Source: Rhizobacter sp. | Lineage (GTDB): Bacteria; Pseudomonadota; Gammaproteobacteria; Burkholderiales; Burkholderiaceae_C | DNA length: 6,055 nucleotides | Direction of reading: 5' to 3' | NCBI GenBank assembly: GCA_025359585.1 | Contig: JANYFX010000656.1 | Location: forward strand, 1 to 6,055 | Shown: positions 4,871 through 6,055 of the stretch, piece after piece | Layout of the letters: each line of letters opens with the position of its first letter | Numbering within the stretch: the first letter of the stretch is position 1 | Notes under the pieces: model-generated | Databases searched by the model: none | What the model was told of the DNA's origin: nothing | Seen by the model: the letters and a program-made list of their open reading frames with translations, nothing else | Program-made: the position numbers and the translations under genes

Positions 4871-6055
4871 ATGTTCGACTGGCTCAAAAAACTCGACCAG
4901 CATTTCCCCGTGCGCTACACGGCCTGGCTGCTGTGCGCGGTGGCGATGCTGCTCAGCGCCTTCAGCTGGGTCGCGTTCGATGTGGGCGGCCTGCTCGTGC
5001 TGGTGTTCGCGCTGCTGACCGCACTCGGCTTTCGCGACACGCAGCAAACGCGCCACTCGGTGCTGCGCAACTACCCCGTCATCGGCCACCTGCGTTTTCT
5101 GCTCGAGTTCATCCGGCCGGAGATGCGCCAGTACTTCATCGAAGGCGACAACGAAGCCGCGCCGTTCTCGCGCCAGCAGCGCTCGCTGGTCTACCAGCGC
5201 GCCAAGGGCGATTCCGACAAGCGCCCGTTCGGCACGCAGATGGACGTGGGCGCGGTCGGCTACGAGTGGATCAACCACTCGCTGGTGCCGACCGAGCTGA
5301 AGCGCCACGACTTTCGGGTCTTGATCGGCGAAGGCCGTGCACAACCGTACAGCGCGAGCATCTTCAACATCTCTGCGATGAGCTTCGGCGCGCTCAGCGC
5401 CAACGCGATCCTGTCGCTCAACGCCGGCGCCAGGCAGGGCAATTTCGCGCACGACACCGGCGAAGGCTCGATCAGCCGCTACCACCGCGAAAACGGCGGC
5501 GACCTGATCTGGGAGATCGGCTCGGGTTACTTCGGCTGCCGCAACACCGACGGCTCGTTCAGCGAAGAGCGCTTCACCGAGAACGCGCTGCAGCCGCAGG
5601 TGAAGATGATCGAGCTGAAGCTGAGCCAGGGCGCCAAGCCCGGCCACGGCGGTGTGTTGCCGGGGCCGAAGGTCACCCTCGAGATCGCCGCGGCGCGCGG
5701 CGTCGAACCCGGCGTCGACTGCGTTTCACCGGCGAGCCACAGCGCCTTCAAGACACCGATCGAGATGATGCATTTCATCGAACGGCTGCGCAGCTTGTCG
5801 GGCGGCAAACCGGTCGGCTTCAAGCTCTGTATCGGCCACCCGTGGGAGTGGTTCGCGATCGCCAAGGCGATGCTCGAGACCGGCATCACGCCCGACTTCA
5901 TCGTCGTCGACGGCGCCGAAGGCGGCACCGGTGCCGCGCCCGTCGAGTTCACCGACCACGTCGGCGCGCCGCTGCAGGAAGGGCTGCTGCTGGTGCACAA
6001 CACGCTGGTCGGGCTGAACTTGCGCAAGCGGATCAAGCTCGGTTGCGCGGGCAAG
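4871..6055 (+). CDS. Membrane-anchored FMN-binding glutamate synthase family protein, 5' part
   Basis: The first 395 residues are present; the frame is still open at the right edge. Residues about 18-36 and 38-54 are hydrophobic and should form two transmembrane helices, with Arg/Lys-rich flanks. A catalytic domain of the GltB central/FMN type (COG0069) follows: SAMSFGALS (168-176), DTGEGSISRYH (195-205), AKPGHGGVLPGPKV (255-268), SPASHSAF (286-293), FKLCIGHPWEW (317-327) and the flavin-phosphate region VVDGAEGGTGAAP (345-357). Stand-alone homologues are usually around 500-550 residues, so roughly 130-150 should be missing. The cysteines that bind the 3Fe-4S cluster in true glutamate synthase would lie beyond the edge and cannot be checked. 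There is no glutaminase domain at the N-terminus. The real reaction of these membrane-bound relatives is not established; glutamate formation from amide-derived ammonia is only a suggestion from the neighbours. Start chosen from the GGGAG site. Confidence 0.92.
   Translation, partial: MFDWLKKLDQHFPVRYTAWLLCAVAMLLSAFSWVAFDVGGLLVLVFALLTALGFRDTQQTRHSVLRNYPVIGHLRFLLEFIRPEMRQYFIEGDNEAAPFSRQQRSLVYQRAKGDSDKRPFGTQMDVGAVGYEWINHSLVPTELKRHDFRVLIGEGRAQPYSASIFNISAMSFGALSANAILSLNAGARQGNFAHDTGEGSISRYHRENGGDLIWEIGSGYFGCRNTDGSFSEERFTENALQPQVKMIELKLSQGAKPGHGGVLPGPKVTLEIAAARGVEPGVDCVSPASHSAFKTPIEMMHFIERLRSLSGGKPVGFKLCIGHPWEWFAIAKAMLETGITPDFIVVDGAEGGTGAAPVEFTDHVGAPLQEGLLLVHNTLVGLNLRKRIKLGCAGK

Noticed and set aside
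3816..5018. 400-codon plus-strand frame overlapping the VWA gene
   Set aside because: It is very Arg/Pro/Ala-rich, out of phase with the MIDAS-containing frame, and crosses into the glutamate-synthase-like gene, so it is a shadow frame.
4775..5647. 290-codon minus-strand frame opposite the glutamate-synthase-like gene
   Set aside because: Antisense to a gene with well-conserved FMN-domain motifs; no independent support.

Overview
The window is GC-rich DNA (about two thirds G+C by eye) with dense genes and third-position G/C codons. The proteins resemble those of Burkholderiales-type Betaproteobacteria. That placement is an inference from composition and protein flavour; there is no rRNA or other taxonomic marker here. 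The theme is uptake of nitrogen from small amides.

Left part (1-732, + strand): the C-terminal half of a formamidase (FmdA) runs in from the left edge. Thirteen bases later comes an unusually short FmdB-type zinc-ribbon protein of 42 residues. A small minus-strand gene (723-917) converges on it, overlapping its last 10 bases. This gene encodes a 64-residue single-span membrane protein and has a good Shine-Dalgarno sequence and a plausible sigma-70 promoter.

Middle gap (918-1429): about 510 bases without a convincing gene. It holds the putative minus-strand promoter, two adjacent inverted repeats, a weaker hairpin, and open frames that may be remnants of a decayed gene.

Central operon (1430-4767, + strand): a complete aliphatic amidase (AmiE) with all four catalytic residues. 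It is followed after 10 bases by a MoxR-type AAA+ ATPase of the CbbQ/NorQ/NirQ family, and then, overlapping by 14 bases, by a von Willebrand factor A (MIDAS) protein of the NorD/CbbO family. The ATPase/VWA pair is known as an activase or metal-insertion machine for Rubisco and nitric oxide reductase. Here the only enzyme in the same tight operon is an amidase. This is the most interesting feature of the window: it suggests a dedicated maturation or remodelling system for AmiE or another client. A perfect hairpin lies just after the operon.

Right part (4871-6055, + strand, runs off the edge): a membrane-anchored, stand-alone glutamate-synthase-type FMN domain protein.

Taken together, FmdA and AmiE would release ammonia from formamide and short aliphatic amides. 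The glutamate-synthase-like protein may or may not take part in using that ammonia. The usual P. aeruginosa amidase partners AmiC, AmiR and AmiS are not seen in this window.
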